Shown: positions 45,681 through 55,710 of the stretch, piece by piece | How the letters are laid out: each line of letters opens with the position of its first letter | How positions within the stretch are numbered: the stretch's first letter is position 1 | Assembly: GCA_963786625.1 (NCBI GenBank) | Contig: CAWAZS010000014.1 | Coordinates: forward strand, 1,054,001-1,118,000 | Direction of reading: 5' to 3' | Source of the DNA: CAIWHR01 sp963786625 | GTDB lineage: Bacteria > Pseudomonadota > Gammaproteobacteria > Burkholderiales > Casimicrobiaceae | DNA length: 64,000 nucleotides | The notes under the pieces: generated by a model | The model's database searches: none | What the model was told of the DNA's origin: nothing | Seen by the model: the letters and a program-made list of their open reading frames with translations, nothing else | Position numbers and translations under genes: made by a program

Positions 45681-46791
45681 GGCGTCTGCGGCGCGCGGGG
45701 AAAGACGCGCAGCCGCTCCGGCGGCAGCGCGATCAGCATCTCCTTGCCCTCGGCGATCGCCAGATCGCGCACGACGTTGATCGAGAAGTCGGCGACGAGC
45801 GCGGGCTCGCGCGCCGTTGATCGCGAGCCCGACGCGGCAGAACGAGCCCAGGAACTCGATCTCGGCGACGCGCGCGGTGAACGTGTTGATCGTGCCGGCG
45901 ACGACGTTGCGCACGACGACGTCCTCGGGCCGGATCGCCAGCGTGACGTCGTGGCCGGGGCCGGGACGGACGTCGAGCTCGCAGGCGAGGTCGATCTCGC
46001 CGAAGCGCACGCGGCCGGGAGCGACCACCACCGCCGGCAGGAAGTTGGTCGTGCCGACGAAATCGGCGACGAAGGCGCTGGCCGGCTTGCGGTAGACCTC
46101 GGTCGGCGTGCCGACCTGCTCGATCACGCCCTGGTTCATCACCACGATGCGGTCGGCCATCGTCAGCGCCTCTTCCTGGTCGTGCGTGACCATGATGGTC
46201 GTGACGCCGAGGCGCTGGTGCAGGCGGCGGATCTCGATGCGCAGGTACGCGCGCACGCGGGCGTCGAGCGCGGAGAGCGGCTCGTCGAGCAGCAGCAGGC
46301 CGGGCGAGAGCGCCAGCGCGCGCGCCACGGCGACGCGCTGCTGCTGGCCGCCGGAGAGCTGTGCCGGATACTTGCGGCCGGAATCGGGCAGTCCGACCAG
46401 CCGCAGCAGTTCGTCGACGCGGGTCGCGATCTCGACCCTGGGCACGCCGCGGCTGACGAGGCCGTAGCCGACATTGGCGGCCACGGTCAGGTTCGGAAAC
46501 AGCGCGTAGGACTGGAACACGATGCCGAAATCGCGCTGCGACGCCGGCAGGTTGGAGATCTCCCGGTCGGCCTGGAAGATCCGCCCGGACGTCTGGATGT
46601 CGAGCCCGGCGATGGCGCGCAGCAGCGTGGTCTTGCCGCAGCCGGACGGGCCGAGGAAGCAGACGAATTCCCCCGGATAGATCTCGAGGGAGATGTCCTT
46701 CAAGCGCGTGAAACGAACCGAAGCGCTTGGTCAGCCGCTCGATGCGCAGGTAGGGGACGCCGTCCGCCTTGACGGCTTTCTTTTCAGGCAT
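45677..46791 (-). CDS. ABC transporter ATP-binding protein, aminoethylphosphonate/Fe type (two frame breaks)
   Basis: Reconstructed length is 370 residues. Walker A GPSGCGKTTLLRAIAG, signature LSGGQQQRVAVARAL, Walker B LLLLDEPLSALD, switch histidine VTHDQEEA, and a C-terminal TOBE-type regulatory domain (LAIRPEDVVV). One-base insertions lie near 46712 and 45825. It energises the fused permease encoded next. The start codon lies directly after a strong hairpin that separates it from the binding-protein gene. Confidence 0.85.
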
Positions 46792-46799
46792 GGCAACGA

Positions 46800-46843
46800 A
46801 TGCGGCCCGTCTCCTTCGCCGTCGGCGAAGGCGAGGGCCGCAT
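46800..46843 (-). promoter_or_regulatory. Intercistronic hairpin between binding-protein and ATPase genes
   Basis: Outer stem ATGCGGCCC with GGGCCGCAT (46800-46808 and 46835-46843), inner stem CCTTCGCC with GGCGAAGG (46813-46820 and 46824-46831), 3-base loop. There is no U-run, so an mRNA 3'-end stabiliser that favours the binding-protein message is more likely than a terminator. Confidence 0.65.
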
Positions 46844-46848
46844 CGAGG

Positions 46849-47914
46849 TTACGTGTGGCGTGGAATCGTCGCCGTTACTTCGGCGCCGACTTGCGCGTCG
46901 TAGCGCTTGGTCCACTCGGCGAGGATCTTCGCGCGCTCCTGGCCCATCTTGGCGAGGTCGATCTTGACCATCGCCGCGTCGGCGGAGGGCGGATAGTTCG
47001 GCGGCGCCGGGTTCAGCCCGGGATAGCCGACGATCGCGTAGTACTTGCCGTACATCTCGTAGGCGCCCTTGCTGATGGCGAAGTCGGCGAGCTTCTGCGC
47101 CGCCGCGAGGTTCTTGGTGCCCTTGACGATCGCCGTGGCTTCCATGTCCCAGGGCGCGCCTTCCTTGGCCAGGATGATGTCGATCGGCGCGCCGCCGGTC
47201 TTCTCCTTGGCGCCGCGCATGTCGAAGCCGATGCCGATCACGCGCTCGCCCTTCGCCGCCTGCACGCAGGGCGCCGAGCCCGAGTGCGTGTACACGGCGA
47301 TGTTCTGGTGCAGCTTGTCCATGAACTCCCAGGCCGCCTTCTCGCCCATGATCTGGATCCACGCGTACACCGCCTGGTAGCCCGTCCCCGACGAGGCGGG
47401 ATTGGGCATCACGATCGAATCCTTGTAGACCGGGTTGGCGAGGTCGGCCCACGCGGCGGGCCTCGGCAGGTTCTTCTTGGCGCCCTCGACGGTGTTGTAG
47501 CACATCACCGCGAGCCACGCGTCCAGGCCGGTCCAGGTCAGTCGGGCTCTTGCCGCTGCGGAACGCCGGCTTGATCTGATCCGCGCCCTTCGGCGTGTAC
47601 GGCTCGAGCAGGCCCATGGAATCGAACAGCGCGATGGACGACGCGCCCAGGCCCCAGATGACGTCGGCGCGCGGATTGTCCTTTTCCGCGAGGATGCGCG
47701 CGGTCATGACGCCGGTCGAGTCGCGGACCCAGGCGATCTCGACGTCCGGATTGGCCGCCTCGAAGGCCTGCTTGTACGGGCCGAGCTGGTCGTTCTCCAG
47801 TGCGGTGTAGACCGTGATCTTCGTCTTTTGCGCAAACGCCGGGCCGGCGATCAGCGCCGACACGACAACGGCCGCCGCGCCGATGATCAGGCGGCGGATG
47901 GTGGATTTGAACAT
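46849..47914 (-). CDS. Putative 2-aminoethylphosphonate-type ABC binding protein (frame break)
   Basis: Reconstructed length is 354 residues, with signal peptide (AGPAFAQ). Family landmarks: TVYTALENDQLGPYKQAFEA, WVRDSTGVMTARILAEK, MPNPASSGTGYQAVYAW, YTHSGSAPCVQAAKGE and the ending AEWTKRYD. These match the group annotated as aminoethylphosphonate receptors, itself a branch of the Fe3+/spermidine type. An extra base near 47535 splits the frame. Its neighbourhood is quaternary-amine metabolism, so the real ligand may be different. Confidence 0.8.
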
Positions 47915-48160
47915 TGCATGACCTCCTCAGGTAATGAACTCGACCGCCCCGTTCGGACCGGCAAGGCCCGGACCAGGTTTGCCCGCCCGCCATTGCACCC
48001 GAAATGGATGGGGCAGTAAAGGGAATTCACGAGTCCGATTCCAATTCTAAGTTCCCAATGCTAACGGCAGATGACGGCCGCCCGTCGGGGGCGCCGGGCA
48101 CGGGCTACGCCGGGTGGCGTTCAGGCCGGCGTTGTTGCGGTGCGGCATGGCTGACCGCGG

Positions 48161-50194
48161 TCACGGCACGCGGCGGCCGGCCTGGCGCGCCGTCGCTCGC
48201 GTCCGCCGGCCGGGACCCGCGCCCGCCGGCCCGGGCTCCGGCAGCGTCACCGCCTCGCGCAGCCGCGGGAAGGGCGCCGTCAGGTGCGGGATCGCCATCG
48301 CCTCGACGAAGAACTCCTGGAAGCGCGGCTCGATCGCGGTCTCGATCTTCTCGATGCGCCGCACGAGCTCCTCGACGAGGTTGCGCGCGCGCCGGTCGAG
48401 CAGCGCGATCCGCGCGCCGGTGCCCGCGGCGTTACCCGCGGAGCTCACGGCATCGAGTGCGCAGTCGGGAATCATGCCGAGCACCATCGCGTACTTGACG
48501 TCGATGTGGCTGCCGAAGGCGCCGGCGAGCCGGATGCGGTCGACGCGCTCGACGTGCAGGCGCTCCATCAGCAGCCGCACGCCGGCATAGAGCGCGGCCT
48601 TGGCGAGCTGGATCGCGCGGACGTCGTTCTGGGTGATGGAGAGCGGCGTGCGGCCGTCGGTGCCGCGGTGCAGATCGTAGGCGAACGTCCTGCCATCGGG
48701 CCGTATCCGCGCATTGCGCGGGGCGAGGCCACCGTCGATGACCCCGTCGTGACGGATCACCCCGGCCAGGTACAGCTCGGCGACGACCTCGATGATCCCG
48801 GAGCCGCAGATGCCGGTGACGCCGGTGGCGGCGGTGGCCGCGGCGAAGCCCGGCTCGTCCGACCACAGATCGCAGCCGATGACCTTGAGCCGCGGCTCGA
48901 GCGTCTCGCGGTCGATGCGCACGCGCTCGATGGCGCCCGGGGCCGCGCGCTGTCCGCAGCTGATCTGCGCGCCTTCGAACGCGGGACCGGTCGGGCTCGA
49001 GCAGGCGAGCAGGCGCTTGTGATTGCCGAGGACGATCTCCGCGTTGGTGCCGACGTCGACCAGCAGCGTCACTTCGTCCGAGAGGTCGGGACGCTCGGCC
49101 AGCACCACGCCGGCGGCATCCGCGCCCACGTGGCCGGCGATGCAGGGCAGCACGTAGATGCGCGCGTTGCGGTGGATGGCGAGGTCGATCTCGGTCGCCC
49201 ACAGCGTCAGCGCGGCGTCGGTAGCCAGCGCGAACGGCGCGCCGCCCAGCTCGACCGGGCTGATGCCCAGCAGCAGGTGGTGCATGATCGGGTTGCCGAC
49301 GAAGGTCGCCTCGAGGATCTCGTCGCGTCCGATGCCGACCTGGCGGGCGACCTCGGTGACGAGGTCGTTGATCGCCGCGCGGACCGTGTCGGTCATCTCC
49401 TTGTCGCCGCCCGGGGTCATCATCACGTAGGAAACGCGGCTCATCAGATCCTCGCCGTAGCGGATCTGCGGATTCATCGCCCCCGCCGCGGCGACGACCT
49501 CGCCGCTCGACAGATCGCAGAGGTGCGCGGCGATGGTCGTCGAGCCGACGTCGACCGCGATGCCGTACACGCGCTCGCGAAAACCGGGCCACACGGCGAT
49601 GATCTGGCTGCCGCCGTGCACGGCCACGGTGACCTTCCACCCGCCCTGGCGCAGCGCCGGCTGCAGCTGCTGCAGCACGCGCACGTCGCAGGCGAGCCCG
49701 GTCAGCCGCCACTCGAATTCGAGCGCGTCCTCGAGGCGGCGCAGGTCGCCGGAGGGATCGTGCATGTCGGGCGGCTGCACCTCGACGTAGTGCAGGCGCA
49801 CCACGGGGTCGAGCTCGATGTCGTGCGCCTCGGCCGACTTGCGCACGACCTGGCGATGGACCTGGCTGTCCGGCGGCACGTCGACGACGACGTCGCCCAG
49901 CACCTGCGCCGAGCACGACAGGCGGCGGCCGGGGGCGAGGGTATGGCCGCGGCGGTACGCCTCCTCGACGGCGCCCGACGGCGACAGGTTCGCGGCGCGC
50001 GAGGTCACGCCGTGCTTGGCGAACTCGCCCTCGGTCAGCACGACCTGGCAGCGGCCGCACAGCCCGCGCCCGCCGCAGACCGAGTCGATGTCCACGCCGA
50101 GCGAGCGCGCGGCCTGCAGCAGCGGCGTGCCGATCGGAAAGCGCCCGCGCCGCCCCGATGGGGTGAAGACGACCAATGCGTCGGTGGTGGTCAC
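48161..50194 (-). CDS. RACo-type reductive activator of corrinoid proteins
   Basis: 677 residues, intact, from GTG 50194. The N-terminus is a plant-type 2Fe-2S ferredoxin (CGGRGLCGRC and a fourth Cys in LSCSAQ). A linker follows, then a large ASKHA/actin-like ATPase region with phosphate-binding DVGSTTIAAHLCDL, DVGTNAEIVLG and GAFGSH. This is the architecture of RACo/DUF4445 activators, which use ATP to re-reduce the oxidised Co(II) corrinoid to active Co(I). It is the last gene of the corrinoid/THF operon. Confidence 0.85.
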   Translation of the reverse strand: MTTTDALVVFTPSGRRGRFPIGTPLLQAARSLGVDIDSVCGGRGLCGRCQVVLTEGEFAKHGVTSRAANLSPSGAVEEAYRRGHTLAPGRRLSCSAQVLGDVVVDVPPDSQVHRQVVRKSAEAHDIELDPVVRLHYVEVQPPDMHDPSGDLRRLEDALEFEWRLTGLACDVRVLQQLQPALRQGGWKVTVAVHGGSQIIAVWPGFRERVYGIAVDVGSTTIAAHLCDLSSGEVVAAAGAMNPQIRYGEDLMSRVSYVMMTPGGDKEMTDTVRAAINDLVTEVARQVGIGRDEILEATFVGNPIMHHLLLGISPVELGGAPFALATDAALTLWATEIDLAIHRNARIYVLPCIAGHVGADAAGVVLAERPDLSDEVTLLVDVGTNAEIVLGNHKRLLACSSPTGPAFEGAQISCGQRAAPGAIERVRIDRETLEPRLKVIGCDLWSDEPGFAAATAATGVTGICGSGIIEVVAELYLAGVIRHDGVIDGGLAPRNARIRPDGRTFAYDLHRGTDGRTPLSITQNDVRAIQLAKAALYAGVRLLMERLHVERVDRIRLAGAFGSHIDVKYAMVLGMIPDCALDAVSSAGNAAGTGARIALLDRRARNLVEELVRRIEKIETAIEPRFQEFFVEAMAIPHLTAPFPRLREAVTLPEPGPAGAGPGRRTRATARQAGRRVP

Positions 50195-50210
50195 GGTCGT
50201 GGCTTCGATG

Positions 50211-50278
50211 GGCGAGCGGGCCGATGCGCCGCGGGCTTAGGATGAGGCATGCGCCCGCAGCGCATCGGCCCGCTCGCC
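50211..50278 (-). promoter_or_regulatory. 26-bp inverted repeat between MtgA-like and RACo-like genes
   Basis: The arms are at 50211-50236 and 50253-50278 (16-base loop) and pair at 25 of 26 positions. The one mismatch is C-A in plus-strand RNA but G-U in minus-strand RNA, the direction of the operon. There is no U-run. It ends 16 bases before the RACo GTG, so it could block ribosome access or stabilise the upstream message. Confidence 0.7.
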
Positions 50279-50315
50279 TGCGCCGTGGTGCCGGATCGTC
50301 GGCGCGCCATCGCCA

Positions 50316-51227
50316 TCACGCGCGCCGCCGCCGTCCGACTTCGCGCCGGCCGCGCGATGCCTCGCCGTCGGCGCCGGCAGGGGGCGCCTCGCGAAACCTG
50401 CGGATCCAGCGCATGCAATCCGGGTCGTGGCCCATCATGACGTCGGCCGCCATGCAGGCGCCGGACGATCGCCTCGTGCAGCGGATTGGTGATCGCGGAG
50501 GTCATGCCGGCGCCGATGGCCATGGTCAGGAACGCGGTGTTGATGCCGTCGCGCTGCGGCAGGCCGAAGCTCACGTTCGACGCGCCGCAGGTGGTGTTGA
50601 CCCTGAGCTCGGTGCGCAGCCGGTGCACGAGCTGCATCACCTGCACCGCCGCCTGGTTGACGGCGCCGATCGGCATCACCAGCGGGTCGACGACGATGTC
50701 GGCGGCCGGGATGCCGTGATCGGCGGCGCGCTGGACGATCTTCTTCGCGACGGCGAAGCGGACATCGGGATCCTGCGAGATGCCGGTCTCGTCGTTGGAG
50801 ATGGCGACCACCGCGGCGCCGTATTTCCTCACCAGCGGCAGCACGGTCTCCAGGCGATCCTCCTCGCCGGTCACCGAATTGACCAGCGCCTTGCCCTTGT
50901 AGACGGCGAGCCCCGCCTCCAGCGCGGCGACGATCGACGAGTCGATGGACAGCGGCACGTCGGTGATCGACTGCACGAGCTCCACGGCGCGGGCGAGGAT
51001 CGCCGGCTCGTCGGCGAGCGGGATGCCGGCGTTGACGTCGAGCATGTGCGCGCCCGCGGCGACCTGGGCGAGGGCGTCCGCTTCCACGCGCGAGAAGTCG
51101 CCCGCCGCCATCTCCGCGGCGAGGATCTTGCGCCCGGTGGGTTGATGCGCTCGCCGATGATCACGAACGGCCGCTCGAAGCCGATCACGACCTCCCGGGT
51201 GGCGGAACTGACGACGGTGTCGGTCAT
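50316..51227 (-). CDS. Methyltetrahydrofolate:corrinoid methyltransferase, MtgA/AcsE type (two frame breaks)
   Basis: Reconstructed length is 303 residues. It is a pterin-binding TIM barrel: VIIGERINPTGRK, AHMLDVNAG, PLSIDSS, NSVTGEEDR, TTCGASNVSFGLPQR and FLTMAIGAGMTSAI. Breaks lie near 51140 (one base short) and 50455 (one extra). It would move the methyl group from the corrinoid protein to tetrahydrofolate. ATG 51227 overlaps the metF stop. Confidence 0.85.
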
Positions 51228-52243
51228 GACGTGGCCTCGATTCGTTGGACATCCTGGAGTCGTTCGGGGCGCCACGGGGTGCGGCCGTTCAGCACGCCCG
51301 AGCGCTCGATCACTTCGGCGACCGACTCTTCCTGCCGGTACGCCATCACGTGGACGCCGGCCACGCCCCTGATCTCGCGGATCTCCCGGATCAGCTCGAC
51401 GCAGAGCCGGCGGCCCTCGGCGGCGGGGTCCTCCGCGCCCGCCAGGCGCGCGACGATGGCGTCCGGGATGTGGACCCCCGGCACGTGGCTGCGCATCCAT
51501 TCGGCCGCCTTGGCCGAGCGCAGCGGCCCGACGCCGACCAGGACGAACACCCGGTCGAGCAGGCCCAGGTCCTCGACCTGGCGCATGAACGCGGCGAGCC
51601 GCGGCACGTCGAAGCAATACTGCGTCTGGATGAACTGCGCGCCCGCGGCGACCTTCTTCGCCAGCCGGAAGGCGCGCCATTCGTAGGGCGGCGCGAACGG
51701 ATTCTCGGCCGCGCCGAAGAACACGCGTGGCGCGTAAGTCAGCTTGCGGCCGCTCTGGAAGCGGCGCTCGTCGCGCAGCGTGCGGCCGATGGCGAGCAGC
51801 GTCATGCAGTCGAGGTCGAAGACCGGCTTCGCCTGCGGATGATCGCCTGCCGAGACGTCGTCGCCGGTCAGGCACAGCATGTTGCACACGCCCATCGCGG
51901 CGCCGCCCAGGATGTCGCCCTGGATCGCGATGCGGTTGCGGTCGCGGCAGGAGATCTGCATCACCGGCGCGTAGCCGACGCGCGTCAGCAGCGCGCACAC
52001 GGCGAGGCTCGACATGTGGCAGTTGGCGCCGCTGCCGTCGGTGGCGTTGATGGCGTCGACGTAGCCGTCGAACACGCGCGCCCGGCGGTAGACGTCGTCG
52101 GGATCGGCGGAGTCCGGCGGATCGAGCTCGGTCGTCACCGCGAACGCGCCCGCGCGCAGCACGCGCTCCAGCCGCCCGGGCGAGGTGTGGCCGGGAAGGA
52201 TCGGCAGCGGATAGCCGGGGACCGGCTCGTCCTCGAACTTCAC
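51224..52243 (-). CDS. metF: 5,10-methylenetetrahydrofolate reductase
   Basis: 339 residues from a GTG overlapping the previous stop. MetF barrel: FAVTTELDPPDSADPDDVYRRA, NATDGSGANCHMSSLA, GVCNMLCLTGDDVSAGDHP, GAQFIQTQYCFDVPRLAAFM and VFVLVGVGPL. In this operon it would run in the oxidative direction, turning methyl-THF into methylene-THF. Position directly after a MetV-like gene mirrors the metF-metV pair of acetogens. Confidence 0.88.
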   Translation of the reverse strand: MKFEDEPVPGYPLPILPGHTSPGRLERVLRAGAFAVTTELDPPDSADPDDVYRRARVFDGYVDAINATDGSGANCHMSSLAVCALLTRVGYAPVMQISCRDRNRIAIQGDILGGAAMGVCNMLCLTGDDVSAGDHPQAKPVFDLDCMTLLAIGRTLRDERRFQSGRKLTYAPRVFFGAAENPFAPPYEWRAFRLAKKVAAGAQFIQTQYCFDVPRLAAFMRQVEDLGLLDRVFVLVGVGPLRSAKAAEWMRSHVPGVHIPDAIVARLAGAEDPAAEGRRLCVELIREIREIRGVAGVHVMAYRQEESVAEVIERSGVLNGRTPWRPERLQDVQRIEATS

Positions 52244-52698
52244 GTCGGCGCTCCGCCCTCGCCGCGCGCCGCGGCGAGCCAGGACGAGCGTCCCTGCAGG
52301 CGCTGGTCGACCGGGAGCTGCACGAGCCGGATCGCCGCGCTGCCGGCACGCATGCTCTGGCTGCCGGCGACCGCGTCGACCCAGACGCACATCATCCGCG
52401 GATCGACCTCGCAGTGGCCGCTCGCGCGCACCCCGCCGCAGGGGCCGTTGCGCAGGCTCTTCGGGCAGTTCATCGGGCAGGACATCCCCGTCGAGCCGAG
52501 CGCGCACTGGCCGCACATCCGGCAATCGAAGAGAAAGCCCTTGACCAGCTTCTCGATCGCCGCCACCGGCTTCTCCAGCCGCGGGTAGCCGACGCGCTCG
52601 AACACGGGATGCAGGCCCGCGAGCGCACGCTCGAACAGGCGATAGCCGGTCTCCAGCGCGCGCGCATGGCGCACCGACCAGCGGCGCACGGCGTACAT
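52240..52698 (-). CDS. MetV-like protein (MTHFR C-terminal cysteine domain)
   Basis: 152 residues. Cysteine cluster CRMCGQCALGSTGMSCPMNC followed by GPCGG and GHCEV, then a conserved RMMCVWVDA segment. This is the stand-alone family found beside MetF in acetogens (MetV), which binds metal or an Fe-S cluster and supports MetF. Overlaps on both sides (TGATG and GTGA) show tight coupling. Confidence 0.75.
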   Translation of the reverse strand: MYAVRRWSVRHARALETGYRLFERALAGLHPVFERVGYPRLEKPVAAIEKLVKGFLFDCRMCGQCALGSTGMSCPMNCPKSLRNGPCGGVRASGHCEVDPRMMCVWVDAVAGSQSMRAGSAAIRLVQLPVDQRLQGRSSWLAAARGEGGAPT

Positions 52699-53027
52699 CA
52701 GCCTCCCTCGGCCGCGCCGGGCGCCGCGGCGTCGGCGACGCCGTGGGCGCGGATCAGGCGCTCGAGGTCGGCGTCGCTGTAGCGCGCTTCCAGCCGGGCG
52801 GCTTCGGCGGCGGCCTCGGCCTCGATGTCGCCGCCGCATTCGCGCGGGTCGCTGCGCTTCCAGTCGGCGAGGTAGGCATCCGAGCTGCCCCGGCCGGCGC
52901 GCATCGCGGCGCGGTCGACCGCTTCCTGGAAGCGCTGCGACAGCGGCGCCTTGGCCGTCGCGCGGCCCTGCTTCACGATGACCTGCGCCGGGATGTCGCG
53001 CCAGGAGATGACGATCAGCTTTGCCAC
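52698..53027 (-). CDS. Small protein of the virulence-factor-like family, unknown function
   Basis: 109 residues from GTG 53027, which overlaps the previous gene by 13 bases. It begins AKLIVISWRDIPAQVIVKQGR and has a helix with DAYLADWKRSDPRECGGD followed by an Ala/Glu-rich tail. It resembles a family named only for an old virulence-factor annotation; no activity is known to me. Its fixed place between DUF1638-like and MetV-like genes implies a role in the methyl-transfer pathway. Confidence 0.6.
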   Translation of the reverse strand: MAKLIVISWRDIPAQVIVKQGRATAKAPLSQRFQEAVDRAAMRAGRGSSDAYLADWKRSDPRECGGDIEAEAAAEAARLEARYSDADLERLIRAHGVADAAAPGAAEGG

Positions 53028-53632
53028 ACCGGCACTCCGGCGACGGTGGCGCGCAGGCTGCGCTCGAGCTCCCCGTAGCCCGTGCAGCGATAGTCGAAGG
53101 CGAGTCCCAGCCGCGCGGCGGCAGCGCGGGCATCGGCCAGCCGCTCTGGCGTCGGCACTTGCGCGAGGTAGACGAGACGCCGGTAGTTGCCGAAATACTG
53201 CGCGGCGAGCTCCGGATGGGTATCGATCCCGAGGCCGCGTATCACCAGCCGGTCGAAGTGCCGCAGCAGGAAGTCGGTCACGTAGAACGTGCCCGGCTCG
53301 TCGTCGGCGAGCGCGGCGAACGCCGGGCCGCCCGCGAAGAACTCGTAGCAATGCGCGCCGGGAATCCGCTCGACGTTCTCCTGCGCCAGCATCGCGTCGA
53401 GCTCTCCGCCGGTGCCGCAATCGCCGTAGGCGACGAAGATCGATGCGTAGCGGTGGCGGTTGGCGCGGATCTTCTCGCGCACCGCCGCGGCGATCCGCTG
53501 CGGCGTGTTGTGGAGCTCCGCCGGCAGGCACTGCACGTCGAGCTGCGACCAGCCGTTCGCCTTGCGCAGCGCGACGATCTCGCGGGCGAGCGCGCCGCAG
53601 GCGATGACGAGCGTCGGTGGCTGGCGATCCAT
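53015..53632 (-). CDS. DUF1638-like protein
   Basis: 205 residues, intact. It begins TLVIACGALAREIVALRKANGW and has LPAELHNTPQRIAAAVREKI, FVAYGDCGTGGELD, and RIPGAHCYEFFAGGPAFAAL. The GDCGTGG and HCYEF motifs, with conserved cysteines and histidine, suggest metal binding. The family is known from methylamine and corrinoid gene clusters but has no proven role. It may help handle cobalt, the corrinoid or the methyl acceptor. Confidence 0.7.
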   Translation of the reverse strand: MDRQPPTLVIACGALAREIVALRKANGWSQLDVQCLPAELHNTPQRIAAAVREKIRANRHRYASIFVAYGDCGTGGELDAMLAQENVERIPGAHCYEFFAGGPAFAALADDEPGTFYVTDFLLRHFDRLVIRGLGIDTHPELAAQYFGNYRRLVYLAQVPTPERLADARAAAARLGLAFDYRCTGYGELERSLRATVAGVPVWQS

Positions 53633-53648
53633 CGCCCGAATCCGCGGT

Positions 53649-54356
<708 letters not shown>

Positions 54357-54449
54357 TCGGTCACCCTGGTGGTCGTTGGGGGCAATGGTAGGGGCCATGT
54401 CCCGGCGCTGCTGGCGGCGTAGCGACCCGGGGTTGTCGCCAAGCGACAC

Positions 54450-54469
54450 CGCTCCGGCATGCCGGAGCG
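54450..54469. repeat. 20-bp perfect palindrome upstream of the corrinoid-protein operon
   Basis: CGCTCCGGCATGCCGGAGCG lies 94-113 bases before the corrinoid-protein start and about 140 bases before the divergent binding-protein gene. A smaller hairpin, TGTCGCCAAGCGACA, adjoins it (54434-54448). It could be an operator or a leader hairpin. No cobalamin-riboswitch core (B12 box) is recognised nearby. Confidence 0.5.
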
Positions 54470-54605
54470 AGGCCACGGAGGCGTTGCCCGTCGCCAATCG
54501 TTGCGCGGCCGCCAGAGCGGGCAAGGGCGGTCAGTTGCCGGCAAGACTCGGTTCGCGCGATCGGCGTACGATGGCTGGACTCCCTCTCGTCGACGAAGCG
54601 AATCA

Positions 54606-55594
54606 GTGATCACGCGGCGCAGCGTTCTGCTGGCAGGTGGCATCGGCCTGCTGGCCGCATACCGGCTCGGCCACGGCCAGCCCGCCCCGACCATCCGTCG
54701 TGTCGGAATGCTGCAGTTCACCTCACAGGCCGCCGGCGCCCAGCTGCGCGCAGCATTGGCCCAGGGCATGCGCGATCTCGGCTGGTTGGAAGGGAAGAAC
54801 GTCGAGTATCGCGTCGCCTCCGCCGACGGTTCGGTGGAGCGCCTGGACATCCTGGCCCGCGAACTGCTCGCACAGAACGCCGAGGTGATCGTGCTCTCGA
54901 GCCAGCAGGCTGCCCGCGCGGCGCAGCGGGCCTCGAAGACAGCACCCATCGTCATGGCGGGTGTCTCGGACGCAGTGGGCGCGGGGTTTGTCGCGAGTCT
55001 GGCCAATCCGGGAGGCAACATCACCGGATTGACCAGCCAGCAGGAGGAGGTGGTGGGCAAGCTGGTCGGGATCCTGCACGAGGTCGCGCCCGGCGCCCGG
55101 CGCATCGCCCTGCTGTTGAACGAAAGCTACCCGTCGCATGCCGTGTTCTGGGCGGGCGCCCAGAGCGCGTGTGCCGCACTGGACCTCGTTGCGCTGCGCG
55201 TCGTGGCCAGCACGCCGGCGCAGCTCGGCGCTGCCGTCGAGCAGATCGTCCGGCAGCGATGCGCAGGCGGTCGTGGTGATTCCGGACGGCATGTTCTTTG
55301 CCGAGCGCGCGAAGCTGCACGAACTGCTGCAGAAACGCCAGGCTGCCCACCGCGTATGCGTTGCGCGATCACGTGCTCGCGGGCGGGTTGCTCAGCTATG
55401 GGGCGGACCTCGCAGCGAATTACCGCAACGCGGCGAAGTACGTGGACAGGATCCTCAAGGGCGCCAAGCCCGCGGATCTTCCGGTCGAGCAGACGACCAA
55501 GTTCGAGCTGGTGATCAACCTGAAGACGGCAAGGGCGCTGCATCTCAAGATTCCGCAGGCGGTGCTGCTGCGGGCGGACGAGGTGATTCGGTGA
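54606..55594 (+). CDS. PF04392-type ABC substrate-binding protein (two frame breaks)
   Basis: Reconstructed length is about 328 residues from GTG 54606. A twin-Arg-like start (ITRRSVLLAGGIGLLAAY) gives an exported protein. Family landmarks: RRVGMLQFTS, FLGWLEGKNVEYRVASADG-like region, AEVIVLSSQQAARAAQRA, NPGGNITGLTS, VVIPDGMFFAERAKL, LSYGADLAANYRNAAKYVDRILKGAKPADLPVEQ. One-base insertions lie near 55258 and 55345. This receptor type is very abundant in betaproteobacteria; its ligands are mostly unknown. No permease is adjacent. Confidence 0.8.
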
Positions 55595-55710
55595 CGGGCC
55601 CTTCCGTCCGGATCCACGGGCGCGCGTGCTGAACGCTTTCCGGCGATGAGGGAGGACACCGCGGCGAGTGCCGCGTGCGACGGCGTGGAGATCCCGACGG
55701 AGCGACGGCG

